This document shows positions 46,001 through 61,000 of a stretch of 64,000 bases of DNA, piece after piece. A model generated the notes under the pieces. It was not told the DNA's origin. It did no database searches and saw only the letters and a program-made list of their open reading frames with translations. This stretch comes from Aplidium turbinatum (lineage: Eukaryota; Chordata; Ascidiacea; Aplousobranchia; Polyclinidae). The position numbers were made by a program, and so were the translations under genes. The stretch covers positions 15,208,001 to 15,272,000 of the forward strand of contig OU964919.1 of the NCBI GenBank assembly GCA_918807975.1, read 5' to 3'. Position 1 is the stretch's first letter. Each line of letters starts with the position of its first letter.

Positions 46001-49000
46001 GTCTGGTTTGCGTCACGCAAACAACTAAACTTATACATAACATTCGTAGAAAAAGCAAAGGGGGTAGGCGACTTTATTCGTAATAATCCGTCTCTCAACA
46101 GGCAGTTATTCGCTTGTAGCTCATGGTTTCTTTTGTATGTGTTCTAATTGTTTGTCACATGCCTGTTCTTTACAATCATGCCTGCACTTTACACCTCATG
46201 TGATCTGTTTCCTGCCGTATAATTTACTCGTAATCATTCTTATATCACTTGTTCACAATGTTCAGTTTGTGCTTTTCAGTCCAAAGTGTCTTTACAGTTA
46301 TAGTGCATAGTCAGATTTATCTTATAATTTTCTTTTCATATGCAGATTTAAGTAATTCCTGATGAGAACATACGTGCGTGTCGAAAACGTTTAAGTTAAT
46401 TTTTAAATGATGTTATATCTGATTGTAATAAACCATGTTAAACCCTTTTAAGTCGCTTTGTTTTGTTTGTCTATGGTTCAACAAAGCAAACTCTCTACCA
46501 AAGATTTGTTTAATAGTTTATGTCAAGAAATTAGATTGTAGCACAAATGTCAACAGTGTCCTGTAGCACAAACGACACAGTATCCACGCTTCCATAACCA
46601 CACACCTATATATTGTTGCAACATGTATAACCGAGGTATTGTAATATTATTTATCTGTTATTTTGCCGTAAGGAGGGAAGTGTGTAACATGTACCATGTT
46701 TTTAACTAACAAATTTATATTTTAACATTTAACCGAAAATTATCAGTATTGCAAAATGCATTTCAATGCTGCAAATTCAAAACCTAACGTTCTCATAGAA
46801 CATAAGTTAAGCTTCCTGTTAACAAACGCCACTCACACAGAATCTAGCTCAACACATCTGTATTTCTAATGCGACATAACTATGAAACCGGTATAGCGTT
46901 TCCCTTGATTCTTACGATAGCTATTATTGATGAAAAGGCTCTACCGGGATATTATGATATAAGCGGGGAATTGAAAAATGCAAGCACTCAGACATTGATT
47001 CGGAATTTGACTAGCAAAACGAACGGACTGAATTTTAGAACGAAAAGGTTAAATTCACGCCGGGAGAATGTCACTCACCCGACACCCGTCTCAATAAATT
47101 AAATTAGTTAGGTATTTTCTCAACTCCCCGAATACTAAAACTTGTAACATTGATAAACAATAAAATGTATGATTCTATTTAATTCGTTTGCCTTGTGTAG
47201 GAAGTCATACCCCTAGACTAGACAGCCAGAAGCCTAAATTATCCTTCTAAAGTATACTTTTAAATTAGAGACTTAGAGTCTCAATATTCTTTTAAATTAT
47301 CCTTTTATTTTATAACCAAATTACGACAGTAAGTTAGGCAAAACCCTACACTACCTCTTAATAGCATACGTTCATTAATAACATGCATACAGGCCACAGA
47401 AGTGATTGTTAAAGAAGGATGGGTGCAAATTACAAACGTAATAAGTTCACATTTTGGCTGCAGACAATGAAGCATCTAATACCATTATCAAGTATTAATA
47501 TTTCATGAAAAAACATTTTTTCTTTCCATTCATTCCGGTTAAACAGCGAGCATGCCATCAAGACAATGAAAGATATTACGTGGGACTCTTGCAGTGGCAC
47601 CATAGTAAACTTGTCCATGTTGGAGGCTTTCGAAGTGTTCTACGCGCTGTGGTCCGGTAGCTTTGTAGGATAACAACATTAATACCTTTAAATCATTGAA
47701 CTGACTGCTCAACAACTTTTGATTCAATTGTGGTAAAAACTGTGACCGAATTAGTTAGATTACTTTAACGAGAACGCATAGAAGTATCGTTGCACCGGTA
47801 CATATACAATTACACCATTTCTGAAGTTTGGAACAGTGATTGGAAAAAAGTCGCGAGAGCAATTCAATTCACTGTCCTTCCAATACCATTAAACCACCTG
47901 GAGCAGAACTACGGTACATCGGAAGGAATGGGTGAAGCTTAATCGCTTGCAAACTGGAGTGGGCCATTTAAATAGTAACATGTTTCAATAGGGCCTCACT
48001 ATCTTGTGCATGTGGTTCAGATTGTCAGACTGCACACCCCATCATCTACCAATATGTAGACTGTACACCCCATTATACTGTATACGGATTCCAGGAGAGA
48101 TATGTACTATGTAGTGTAGAACAACAGCGCTCGATGAACACACAATCCCTTGGCTGCTGTGCCTGGATTTAACACCGCGACCTGCGGCGGCCTCAAATGC
48201 AAGAAGAAGAATTACACCGTTAAGACGTTAAGTATTATGATAAGACACATATGCAGTTCTTTGTTAAATTGTAATGCATCAGGCTGCTATACTTGCCATT
48301 AAAAGGAAATTGGAAAAGCATCGCATTTGAATGCAATATATTCTATTTCATGATCACACTAACATCAGAAGTGCTAACATTAACGAAGTTGTTAATAAAT
48401 GTAGTTTTTATAATACTTCAATGAGTCATCTAAAAACGAGTTATGCTGCCCGTTGGCAAAGTTTTATTTTTGTCATAGGATACTTACTGTGATGGCTTTG
48501 TCTGACATCTTGATTTGAGGAGAAAGGTTTCGCAGTTTGGATTGGTTGTAGTCTAGCTTGATACCCATTAGAATGATGACTGGGTGGTCTGTCAAACCTT
48601 ACTCCTACTACCATTGATGTATCGGTACGCGAATGAGGGTTGGAATAACTATTACGAGTTCCTGAGCGTTGGAAATCCAGTCTACCCTTGTCAGGTTGCA
48701 AGTTATCAAGATTGTTCATGCTCTGGCTATGTTGAGGAGGGGGGTCAACGTAAGGCATTGAGGGTCTGTATTGCGGATCATATCTGTCTTCATCAGGATT
48801 TTGCCTTCCAGGTGGTTGGTAACGATCTTGGTGGATACTGGGAGGATATGGATCAGATTGTCTTGGAGGAGTGAAATGGCCTCGGAGGTCGGATGTTAAC
48901 TGCTTTTGTGATTCATAACGCTGTTGTAGTGGAGGCTGATATTGTGAAGGTGGAGGTCCTTGAGAAGATGTGGTCTGATGAAATTCTTCCAGTGATTGAG

Positions 49001-52000
49001 GTTCTCTTTGTGGAGGAGAATAAGTGGGTCGTGGTGGGTAGGAGGAGCAGTTTTGTTGTTGAGAAGAAAAGTGATCATTATTGTATCCAAATTTGGGCCC
49101 AAAAGATGCAGGTCTTGCATCGTACTGGTTGGACTCATAACTTTCTGAATTCCGTGGAACAGAAACATTTGGACCACGTACGTCAAAGTTTTCTGTTTGC
49201 TCTCGCACCGCCTAAGAATATCACTTATTTTAGGAAAATGAAAGCATAGAAGCATTGACTGCAAACTGCACTCTAATTTTATAATTAAATACTTCAGTTT
49301 ATCCAGGATTGTAAAAAAAACAGGTTTTATGAGCAAAAATGGGTTTATTATGTAAAAATAGCCAAAACTTTTTTTTTGCCAAATTTGTTTATTGGTTTAA
49401 GAATAAGTTGACTATTATTTGCATGCTCTCAGGCAGTGAGTTGCTGTTACAAGAATTTGATTTTTATTTTAGCAATACAGTAGTTGCAACAAACTAATGC
49501 TAGAAAAAATAACAATATCGATAAACACCCGAACTTAGCAGTATTTATTTGATTAGTTGTTAAAAATAGCACTTTTGAAAGTTTTGAGGAAAAGCTTTGT
49601 GCTGTCACAAATCTTGTTACTAAGTTTTTTTTTCTTAAAGAGCTTGGAAGTTTTTTTTTTAAATTGGAGCAGAATTCCTCATCTAGCAATGTTCACTACA
49701 AAACCTAGCCGACCCGGGTAGCTACCCATGCAACTACTCACCACAACTTTAGTTTATATGATATATTACATATTTCTACCTGGAGTGGACGTCGTTCATC
49801 TGTGTGGATATTGCTGTTTCTGTATTCTTGAAAATTTCGCTGTTCATAATCCTGAAATCGATTGAGTTCATCTCGCGGCAAGCTTGAACCATTGCTGCTG
49901 TTCTGTGCTTTACCGTAACCACGATTCATTTCATCATCACAAAATGAATTCCAATCGTTTCTCTGGTACAATTGCTGACCTTTTTCTGGAAAATTGGAAT
50001 ATTGTTCTTGTTGGGACTGCCATTGTTGCCCCGGAGGACCATCTGTAGGAGGTATGTGGTTGCTGTAACGGCGTTCAATGGAATCTTGGGGATATGATCG
50101 GTTTTGGTGTCTCAATGAGGCATCATAAGAACGGTCTGTAAATGTGGAACCAAGGGTAGAACCATATCCACTACTGTCGGTATACTCATCTCGAAAGCGG
50201 TCAAGCCCTTCAGAAGTGTAAGATCGGTCATAAGATGTACAAGATGGTTCAGGCTTTTGAGGAACAGGTCGATATCTATTGAGAAAGAAATGTAATAAAA
50301 ACAATGGAAGTGCAACTTAACAAATTATCGGTACAACTACACTTTTCTGTAAGGTTAAGCCTAGTCGTTTGTTGCTACAGTGTATTGCATTTACTACAAC
50401 ATCAGAATTTCTCCTACTATGCCCTGGCAAGTCTCTTTAAAAAAATGTTAATAATTGTATGGCCAGTCCAAAACTTCAAAGTAACACCTCTCTCTATCGC
50501 CCCAGTTATATATACGTACAATCGCGTGTGTGTTGCAAAATTGGAGTCATAAGCTATAGCCTATAGCAGGGGTGGGGAACCTTTTTAGTATTGCGGGCCA
50601 CATAAAATGAGAAATAACACAGGCGGGCCACTAAAAATTTCGGAATTTTATTTAAAGATAAAAAATGCAGCGAAGTAGACAATGATTTATTTCACTTTCA
50701 CAGTTAGTGGGATGGCTGAAAGTTTTTATATTTGGTGAGTTGTTTGATGTCTGCTGACGCGGAAGATGTTGCAACTCTTAACTGCATCTCCACGCTTTTG
50801 TTTTTGACCAATCTTTCTGGAACATTCTGCCTTTGATCACCAATCTTTCTTTTCTTTCCAGAAGCTATTATACAACGTAAAATTTTGCTAATTTGAGAAG
50901 TAGGCTACTCTGAGTCTGCAAAACACTTTTCACGAATGGCATAACTGACCGATTAACAATCACTGGTCACATTGTGACGTACACATTGTTGTTACAAATG
51001 GCCTTCTATGATGGATTAATTAGTCATAGAAGGCCATTCGCAATATACCGAGAATGCAGAGCCTACTCTTTTTTGAGCTGTTGTTTCAATATATTTTGGG
51101 TAAAGAAATTTTGACGCGGGCCACATGGAACAGTCACGCGGGCCGCATTCGGCCCGCGGGCCGCAGGTTCCCCACCCCTGGCCTATAGGTACCCAACTAT
51201 TTCTACAACTATGTTTAAGGCAGTAGCCTTTTTAATTTTAACCAGTAACTGCAAAAAATTGTTGCCTTTTACCACAATGGTTTCATTAATTCAAATTGCT
51301 ATAAAAATAACAGACTCCTTTCGAACCTGTTTCGACTGTGATCATCTGAATATTGTTGGGTTCTTTGTTCAACCAAACCAGGATCGCGCCCTTCAGAGTA
51401 ATAATCCTGTCGCTGCTGAAATGGCTGTTCACTAATGGGAGCTAGATGATTTGTCTGCAATAGAATATCAACAATAGACGAAGGGTATGACAATTAGTAC
51501 AAGACGACTTGATGATAACAGCATGTGCTCGCACACACAATAGCGTGTGTTCAGAACCTGACTATGACTTCATGTATTTTTATGTTTTGTATCACACCTT
51601 AATTTTGTGGTAAAGTTTAGACAACTAAACGTCAACTAAAAGTTAACATAAGAAACATCTGAAAATTGAATGAGGCTGTTCACCAGGCATTAAATTAAAT
51701 GATATGTTCTACTGGTGCAAATTAAGCTAAACTATCACAAGATGTATATGGTGAATCCCCCAACCGCGCATTTTTTTTTTGAAGCACGAAATGTTTTTTA
51801 TCACCCACTCTTTAATTCTGAAGATATATTATTTTGGTGGTAATCCACTTCTAGCTAGTTGCGTCTACCTTACAAAACAATTTATTTCAGGCGAAAACTC
51901 CATCAACTTCGGATAGACGGAACAAAAGCGTCACATGGGGAAAGCATTTTCGAGGAAGGGGAAAAATCCCTAATGCGCAAATGCGCAGTTGGGGAAATTC

Positions 52001-55000
52001 GTGGATACAACAAATCTTTCAATTGCACGTTTATTTCGTAATAAATTTGCTTCCATTTGACATGGTTAGCTCCTGCATACCTACTGATTATTTTCACATA
52101 GTTTCATTTGAAAAAAAGAACAAACCTTGGCGTAATGGATCCCGAAAACGATGTTGGTCGGTAGGAAAATATGCATAAATTTCCTCGGATCCGCAATTTT
52201 CCTAATTTTTATTTATTTAGTGAAAAAATATCAATCCAAAGATTTTAAAGACTTGAGAACACAATAGCAGAGTTAACATTACTCATCAATTGATTGATTG
52301 AATGTTTATCCTCGGACTGGGAAAGCTTCTTGCAGAGCTTAATCCTGGCAGTTTCGCATACTTGCAGAGGCTTTGAATCACTGACACAGGCCCGGTCACC
52401 GAGATTGGCAGAGAGAAGTTTCCGATTGTTGAAGTCATGTTGCTGGGAATTATTCCATCCAGTAGTTGCCGCTGAATGGAGAGAAGCCGTGAACGTGCGT
52501 TGTTCAAGCGCACATCCCGAGAGTCGAACCAGCACCGCTTGATCTTGAAGCTTCTTCGTTCCAGAAGTCACGCGCTAACCAACAGAGCTATCGGGCGGAC
52601 GCCACTACACAACGCAACAGTGGAAAAAAGAAATTTATTAAAGAAATTAAAATGAACAACACAGCATAAGAAAAACAATCAATCAAAAACAATCAAGCAA
52701 TCAATCAAAAACGGTGTCCGACGTTTTCTTCGTAAACAGTTCTTCGTAAAGTTAATTCTTTGTAAAACAATTCTTCCCAAAGCATTTATTCGTGCATGCA
52801 ATGGAGATTTGATGTTTACGAAGAAATGCTTTACGAAAAATTCTTTTACGGACGAACAATTGTTTTACGAATAATTGCTTACGAAGAATTGCTTTACGAA
52901 GAATTGTTTACGAAGAATTCGCCTATAACCATAAAAAACAATCAATTATAACTTAACAAAAAAGAAAACAACCCGTCACGCAGAGGAATTAAAATGATTT
53001 GAGAAATTCTTCAAACATTTTGACTCGCTCTGCGTGACGAGTGCGGGCGAGACGTAGGATGGCATCGTGGTTGCGGCATCGCCATTTGTTGCCTTTAAGA
53101 GGCAGCATGGACGCGACAGATATCACGTCGCATGCTGGGTAAATGGTTATGTCCGGTTCCAAATGATCCGGGAGGTTGATATAAATGCCCGGACTGCCCG
53201 CCACGTCTTTAACGCAGCAGTGCACTTGTATCTTCGACAACGGCCCTCCTTCATCTGCAAGGAAGCGCCTGCATACTCTTCCTATGTAGAGGATTTCTTT
53301 TCCTCTATGTAAGAACATGCAGGCACACCAAGAGCGAATGATGTCAGCTTCCACGTTAGGAGGGCCCAGTGCTTGCCAGCAAGCCTCTAACTCGCCAGAA
53401 ACTGATGTCGGTGCAGAGGAAGTTACGGCTTCAAATTCGTCTGCACCTTTCACAGCTTTGAGCACCTTTGATCGCTTAGCCAGTTTAGGCCTGGGTTGCG
53501 ACAAAGATTTAATTTTGGTTAGGTATTCCTCGTCGGATATGATTGCAGCAGCAAAGTCAATTTTTCGCCGCATGACTTTAGGCTTGGACTTAAAGGGTCT
53601 GACTTTGTCCATGATTGTCTTCTCGAAGCTAGAAGACAAATCTATGGACTGGCTTGATGTTGTTGGCTCATCAATTGGGGTGGAGGAACACGTAGAGTTG
53701 TCAGGAACAATTGTCCAACCAAGCACCCATTTGTTGCCTAAACCTGGGCTAGCTCTAGGCATTGGACCGACATTCATATAATGAGGGTTGGCATCTGGTG
53801 TTATTTGTTCTGGAGGCGCTGGCACCTGTTGCTTTCGTGGAGTTATCTCGCAGGTTGCCATCTCTTGCATGTCTTCTTGCTTACCTTCAGCAACCCACCT
53901 CTTGTATCTGGACAGCATGCGAGTATCCAGTCGATGGTCTGGGTATTTGTTTCTATTGACTGGGAAAATCCCAGTTGAAACAAAACCGCTTTTAACATTG
54001 TGTAGCGTCAGACACTCATACCAGATAGAGGCAAGCTCATCAACAAAGTCGGCCTTTGTTAATGAAATGCGGCTGCCTGAGATGCCTGACCGCGCACTCA
54101 AGAGTGATGCCCACTTCCTCTTCAACGGCCCAAAACAGGAAACGTCCAATGGTTGAAGGACATCTGTTACATGCGGGGGGAATTTGAGGATGGTAATGTC
54201 CTCATCTATGGCCGTCTGGATAACTTTGATGGAAACATGACTCATATGTCCATCCAGAAGAAGTAACAGAGGTCGTTGGGTCACTCGTTTACAGAATGAA
54301 TCAAACCAGGCATGGAAAATATCAGATGTCATCCATCCCGTCTCGCTGACTGCGTACTGAAATCCTGGATGGGATACAGAACCTGAAATTAATAAAACAT
54401 ACATAGCTTACCTGTTACTAACAACTGCTAAATTGACTTGTTAAATGCAATATATATGTTACATATAAACAACATAAAAACATTTACCTTTCCACGTGTT
54501 TTGGAGGTTCTTGCCTTGAAAGACGATCAAGGGTGGAAAAGCCTCACCGGCAGCGCTGCAAGAAGCTAACACGGTTGTGTTGGCACGACCAGGACCGGAG
54601 GTGACCTTGAAGGAGACCTTGCCACGACCTCCCACAACTCGACAACTGGACGGATCACTGGGAAAGCCGGTTTCATCACAATTCCAAATTTGTGATGCAA
54701 CAAGTTTCTTAGAATTGACCACATCTTCCAGAAGATCAAAAAAATCAAAGATTAGAAATGGATTAGATGTGGCCCCCTTCCTTGCTTTGCTGATGATGTT
54801 TGCTTTCTTCAGTGATAGATTATTTCTCTGCATGAACTTTTCTAACCAGTGTCGACCTGGCCGATTGTTCTTAAATATTGTTGTGATGTTATTGCAGTCC
54901 AAATGGGACTGGACCATATCCAAGAATTCATCCACACTTGGGCTGAATCCACAGTTGCACAAGACGGAGAGGCAAACACTCATAGAGTTTTCAAGCGCTG

Positions 55001-58000
55001 GATCTAACACCTGCTTCCGGCCCGATGTTCCATCTGCTTCTGCTTCCCCTCTTGCTTTTCTCCTAGACCTGAGGGTGCTCTCAGGTATGCTGTAGGGTGC
55101 TCTCTGGTAAGATGTATACAGTGACAATCTGCTTTTATTCCGACGTTTCGTTAATCAGACACAACTGACTTCTTCAGGGGGCTAGACCAGGTAGTGAGTA
55201 GTGACTACCTGTCTAGCATGGCAAAACACAGGACATATTGCTGAAAACAACTAAACGTGCAAAATGAAAATTTAACTTCTAGACAAAAACTTATCGCGCG
55301 CAAAGTTTGAAATAAGTTAGAAAAAAGGGGGGACTTAATTGCGATCAACAAGAAACTTAAATAACAACAAGATAGGAGAGTGAACGGCATGAGTCATGAA
55401 TCGAGTTTTGTACGCACTACTGCACAGTTTTACAATCAGCATGAAACCAATTTAAAAAAACGTCAAATAAGCACTTACAATAGGTTTTTGTAGATAGCGG
55501 GAAAAGAGATGCCATCATTGCGATTCATTACATGAGGCTTTTGATTGATGAACCAACTTTCAGAAAACATTTGCTTTTTATAATCACTTTCAACTTTTAG
55601 AATTTTAGAATTGCTCCAAGTTATTTTATGATCTGAAGTTATGGCATGCATGCAAGGAGCAGAATGTTCAGGGCGTTGATATTTGAAAGCTCTTTTGTGT
55701 TCATTAATGCGAGATTTGAGATCTCGTTTTGTTTGGCCAACATAAATTAAATTGCAATCATCACAAGAAACTTGGTACACTAGACCTGAGATTTCGCTTT
55801 GATTCAAGGGGTCTTTTAAAGACGGCAAAAATTTACTTATTGTCAAGAAAGGTTTCAAAGCGACTTTTACACCAATTTCATTTAAGATACGCCGAATTTT
55901 TTCAGAAACTTAAATGCGAAATATTTCGTTAGCAACAATTTAAAGCAGTTAATTAAATATATATTATGGCATATCCTTAGAATTAGAAACACAGACAATA
56001 ACTTGTTTTCAGAAAACAAGTAAGAGAACTGATTGCAGACAAAACCTTCATTAGCTATTGTCTAATTATATAAAAGTCTAGATGCATCAACTCAATGATC
56101 ACAAAAAATCAGTTTACATTAAAGAGGCTACGGTAGTACGGTATTAAGCAATTAATGCTATGGAACAGAATAAACATCTGTTTAATTTTAAAATTATCAT
56201 CACCAACATACTCTGACTGGACTTCTTGGTGGAGGAGGCCGCTGGTAAATTTCTTCCGAAGTCTGCATTTGTCGAGACTGAGGATTTCCTGTAGGTGCTG
56301 GAGGCAGTTTAGCTACAACCCCAAACACAGCTACTTCATTTCCATCACTCTGTTAAACAACAAAGGTTGAGATTTGAACAGGTATAATATCTACATTATG
56401 TCAAAATAGAGCGACACATTCTTACACAAGCCACAACATACTACAGCATAGCATCACTTAGTTTTGCAAAATAATAAAAAAAAAACCAAGCAAATGTACA
56501 TTGTACAATACATTTGGCTAAACAAAATTGAATGCACAAAAACGCACTTGGGTATTCTATATGTCTCAACAAGAACACTGAGTTGTATTGCTAGCTATGC
56601 AAATGTGCTTGTTATGAATTTATTAGAATAAAAACTAAAAAACATTACCAATTGATAACAAAAAGTGGAGAAATGAACTAAATTGAACAGTGGTGTTGAC
56701 CTTACAATTTTAAAGCTTCTATGCTATCTATACTACATTTAAATTAATTAACAATTAACGTTAAAATATCTTGAAATTGAGCTAAAAAACAAACAATGTA
56801 GGCCTACCGGTATATATATAATATATTATATAACCCACAGTAATTATCCAAATCCAACAAACAAACATAAGCAATCAATAATTCAATATAACTTACATAC
56901 ACAATTAAACATCAACTGAATGACTAATCAATTAATCATGTATGCAATTCTCAGTATATGCATAAATAATAATCACTAATCAGTATGATATCAGTACTAA
57001 ATTAATTTACTATCACACCAAATACCGGTACATTATGAACAATAATTAAATCAAATTCAGATACAACTCACTAAAAAACTTTGCAGCCTGTTTCACCCTT
57101 ATTATGATCATCAGAAGGTTCTGATTTAAATAGAATTAACAATTATACATATATTTACGGTACTGGTAGCGCTTTGAATTTGAAATCATCATCCATGCAA
57201 ATACTCTTAATTAAACATAACAATCACATACGCTCCAACAAAATGAAGAGATGAATGGCAAAGTTCATACATTTGTTGCCTATTTTAGCATCATAAATCA
57301 AATTGACTTACAGTTGTCTTTGCAACAATTTCTGCTTGTTGAGTTTGGTCTAAGTGCATTTGGTTTTCATAAGTATTGATTTTATTTGAAGGTTGCTGAC
57401 TTGATGGAAAATCATTTCCCCTAAAAATACATCTTAAAACAGTGCATTATATGTATTTTGTAGTTGCAGAAAAACAGCAGAAATCCTTCTGTTATTGCTA
57501 ACCTAATACTGAAAAACGCCAGTGATATAACTTCCTATTTACGCTGATTGCTTCCTTAATAAGAGACCACGTGGTGCTAGACATTGTTCAATTCAATCTC
57601 AGTTTCAACCACTTTATTTTTTCCTTGCTCATGTACGGTATGCTTCTGCCACAGTTGAATAAAACAACAAAACATGTTTTTTTATCCTCGAATGAGAACT
57701 ACACCGGAAAGTTACAGTGCAGGGTCAGTCAAAATGTAATGTAGATGTAAGTAGTAAAAATAACAACTTATCAATTCTTAATAACGACATCAATACAGCG
57801 GTGGGATGGCGCAACGGATAAGGCGTTGGCTTTCCAATTATGCAAACCTGGTTCGACTCCCGGCTTCAGCTGATTGTTGAAAAACACCGCTCACCTCTAC
57901 CCAGGGTGTAATAAATTGGGTGGGCGTAGTTGCTGAAGTAAAGGCGACCGAGAGAAAGGAACTGGCCACCCTACTCTCCTTAGTGCCGAAGGCTTAGTAT

Positions 58001-61000
58001 AATATAATGAGAACCTTATAATACCTTCTAATTCCCCAAAGCTCAGTATCTGAGTATGGGACCTTTACCTTTACAGCATTAACGGTACCTACTATAAACT
58101 TTTGATAGTATATACACTGTACAACTATAACTGATACAAAAGTCAAACTACTACAAAAAGTATCATCAATTTACCTGGCAAAGGTGTTTTTTTGATCAGA
58201 GTTATCATTGTATGGCCTTAAATGTTGTTCTGAATTGTTCTGAAAAATAATTGCCATATAGCATATAATAGCCTCAATTTTTAGTAAAATATGTTAATAT
58301 GAAATATACAGAGGTGGGCAGTAGCACGCTACTTTTGTAGCGGCGCTACTTTTTTGGTAAAAGTAGCGGTAACGGCGCTACTTTTTAGTTAAAGTAGCGG
58401 CGCTATTTTCATTCCAAAGTAGCGGTAGCGGGAGAGGCGCTACATTTTTTCAGTTGCACTCCCGCTACCCGCTACTTTTTAATTTAAATTGAAAAAAATG
58501 CTTGTTTTTTTTGCAATACTGGCGTGGTCAAGCAGCTATATAATCGGCTTGGTTGCAAAGTTTCGGTCTTTCTAGCTGACGTCAATTTCTTCGGGAAAAT
58601 ATCTCCGTGTGATGAAGCCTATCTGCCAGGCTTTAGACATTAGGGTGGAGTGAAAAAATTTTTTTTTTCCAAATCAAAAAACATGGGGTCTGTATACAGG
58701 CCAAATGACCCAAAACGGCTTTTAAAAACATTTTTTGGGGGTAGCTGTTAATATTGGCAGCGCTACCGCCACCTGGTGGCCACGACTGAGCAAAAATTCT
58801 CAAATACACCATAACTTTTGATACACACATGCTAAAGGGTTGGTTTTGGTGTCTATAGATGCAGAATACATATGTTTATATCTGCTCTAAGAGACATGTT
58901 TTCTTTAAAATTCTTATAAATTAAGTTATTTGCAAAAAACTGATTTTTTGCATTAAAATTTAATGAAAAAGTATAACTTTTATTTTAGCTGCCTCTGTAA
59001 TAGCAACCGTCACTCTGAACGACCATGATATTATAACAAATGAAGAAACCACGTTTGTTATAGACCAGGGCTACTCAACTAATGTTAGCAAAGGTCCATT
59101 TTGACAAGTTGAATATTTTTGGCGGTCCGGTAAATATTTCACATGTAACCACGAAAATTAAACAACCAGTAGCCTACGAGCACCGAAACACTTTTCAGGT
59201 AGTATGTAACACGACTTGGATTTTTGTCTTGACACAAACAAAGAAATAAAAAAGGAAAAAATGTATTGTGTTTCTTTGTAGTGTAGCTGTGTGGATCGCT
59301 CATCAGAGAAGACGGCAAAGTGTTGGGGGGTTTGGGGGCGAAGCCCGAAGACCCTTGGGTAATCACAAAAAATTGGTTTTCCCTAATGGAAATCTGTTTA
59401 AAGAGGCCCTAAAATGTGTCAATGAGGTTATTCTTCCAGAAGCCCGAATTCCACCTTCAACACCCAGAAGGTCCGGATTCGGACCGCGGTCCGCCAGTTG
59501 AGTAGCCCTGTTATGGACCGTTGCAAGTTGCGAAGAAAGCGAGCTAAATACAGAGAAGAAATGAGTAAGAACGATGATGAGTTGTATTCAAAAGTCAATG
59601 AAATATATGTAGATGGAAGGAACGATTCAACTCAAAGTGTTACCCAAATTAACGGCAAATATTATGGCAATTCTGTGCTTGAAGAGCATTATGTAATAGT
59701 AGGGGAACCTGGTGAGTTCTACTTGTCTCACGTAATTCCTGAAGATAGAAAGGGCATCAGTATTGCAAAAGTGCTTCATGATGAATTGGAAGGAACTGTT
59801 TTCTTGGATCATCTTTGTGTGATAGGTAGCGATGGCACAGCATCCATGACGAGAGTCGGGAGCCCATCGAAGGGCAATTGACTGCTTGGAACAATTAATA
59901 GGTAGACCATTTGTTTGCTCCATTGCAATGAGCTTCCTTTGCCTCATGTTTTTATGGAAATTGATGGCACAACCAAGGGGCCTGATTCCTTTTCTGGAAA
60001 TATTGGGAAATACTTATCTGGTTATGTTTCAGACTGGAATATAGTCCCAACCCATAGCAATCTCTAGTGTTAATTTTCCAGAATTACCAAATGCTATTGT
60101 GGATGATCTCAGTTCTGATCAGTATTATTCGTACAGAATATGTTGGGCGGCACTTCTTGGTGATGTGGATGCAGATCTTGCATTATTAGAAGTCGGTGGG
60201 CTGTGTCACTCAAGATGGCTAACTTTGGCATGTAGGATCTTAAGGTTTTATGTTTCTGTATCAACGCCATCTCAAAAGCTTGTCATTATTGTAGAATTTT
60301 GCATAAAGGTTTATTTCCCCTCTTGGTTTGTAATTAAACACGAACATTCGATATCTGACAATTGCCAAGAATTTCTACAACATGATTAGAAGAATAATGA
60401 CCTTTCCAAACTCAAAAGTACAGAAGATTGCTCTGAAAACTCTGCAACGAAATGCTTTCTTGTTGAACCTTGAAAATAAATTAATTGGTATGCTTGGAGA
60501 TGAAGATACCAAAAGAATAGCCGTCAATAAAATACATGCTTTGCATGGTAATACAACATCAGCCGTAATCTTTGATTCAGACAAATTTCTATGGTGGGGC
60601 ATTGGAGCAATCAGATAGTGAGGAGAATGAACAATCAGACACACCTGCTTCTACAGCTACTGTCAGGAAGTTCATTATTCCCAAGTTAAACGTTAGTGCA
60701 AAATGTTACCTACAAACCAGTAAACATGAATGTGTTGGAGCTGACAGAACCACCCATTCTAAGAAGCTTATCTAATAGCGACATTGATGACGTTAGGGGA
60801 ACACCCTTTCGTATGAATCATCCTTGTTATAACCAAGCCGTGGAAAGTCATATTCAAGTTGTTACTGAAGCAAGTGCATCTGTTTGGGGTTTTGCTCGAC
60901 GTGATGTAATGATTGGTCAAAAACTAAATCAAGAAAACTAATGAAAAGATATGACACGAAACAACAATTTTCCTGTTGACAAAAGTAATGAAGAATTTGA

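Noticed and set aside
48584-49249. Plus-strand frames of 96 and 118 residues
   Set aside because: Antisense shadows of exon 7 of the 17-exon gene, produced by its Gln/Pro-rich codons.
52245-52571. 108- and 75-residue frames with SIQRQLLDGIIPSN
   Set aside because: They are translations of SINE family A, and similar frames appear in its other copies.
53067-55095. Several plus-strand frames of 65-172 residues
   Set aside because: Antisense shadows of the pogo-like transposase.
57800-57870. Possible tRNA-Arg gene
   Set aside because: The best tRNA-like head in the window, but it is fused to a SINE body and the acceptor stem does not close.
58633-58830. Minus-strand 65-residue frame starting MCVSKVMVYLR, with a near copy at 61548
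   Set aside because: It lies wholly in the terminal inverted repeats of the long-TIR element, which explains why it occurs twice in opposite orientation; it is not a gene.
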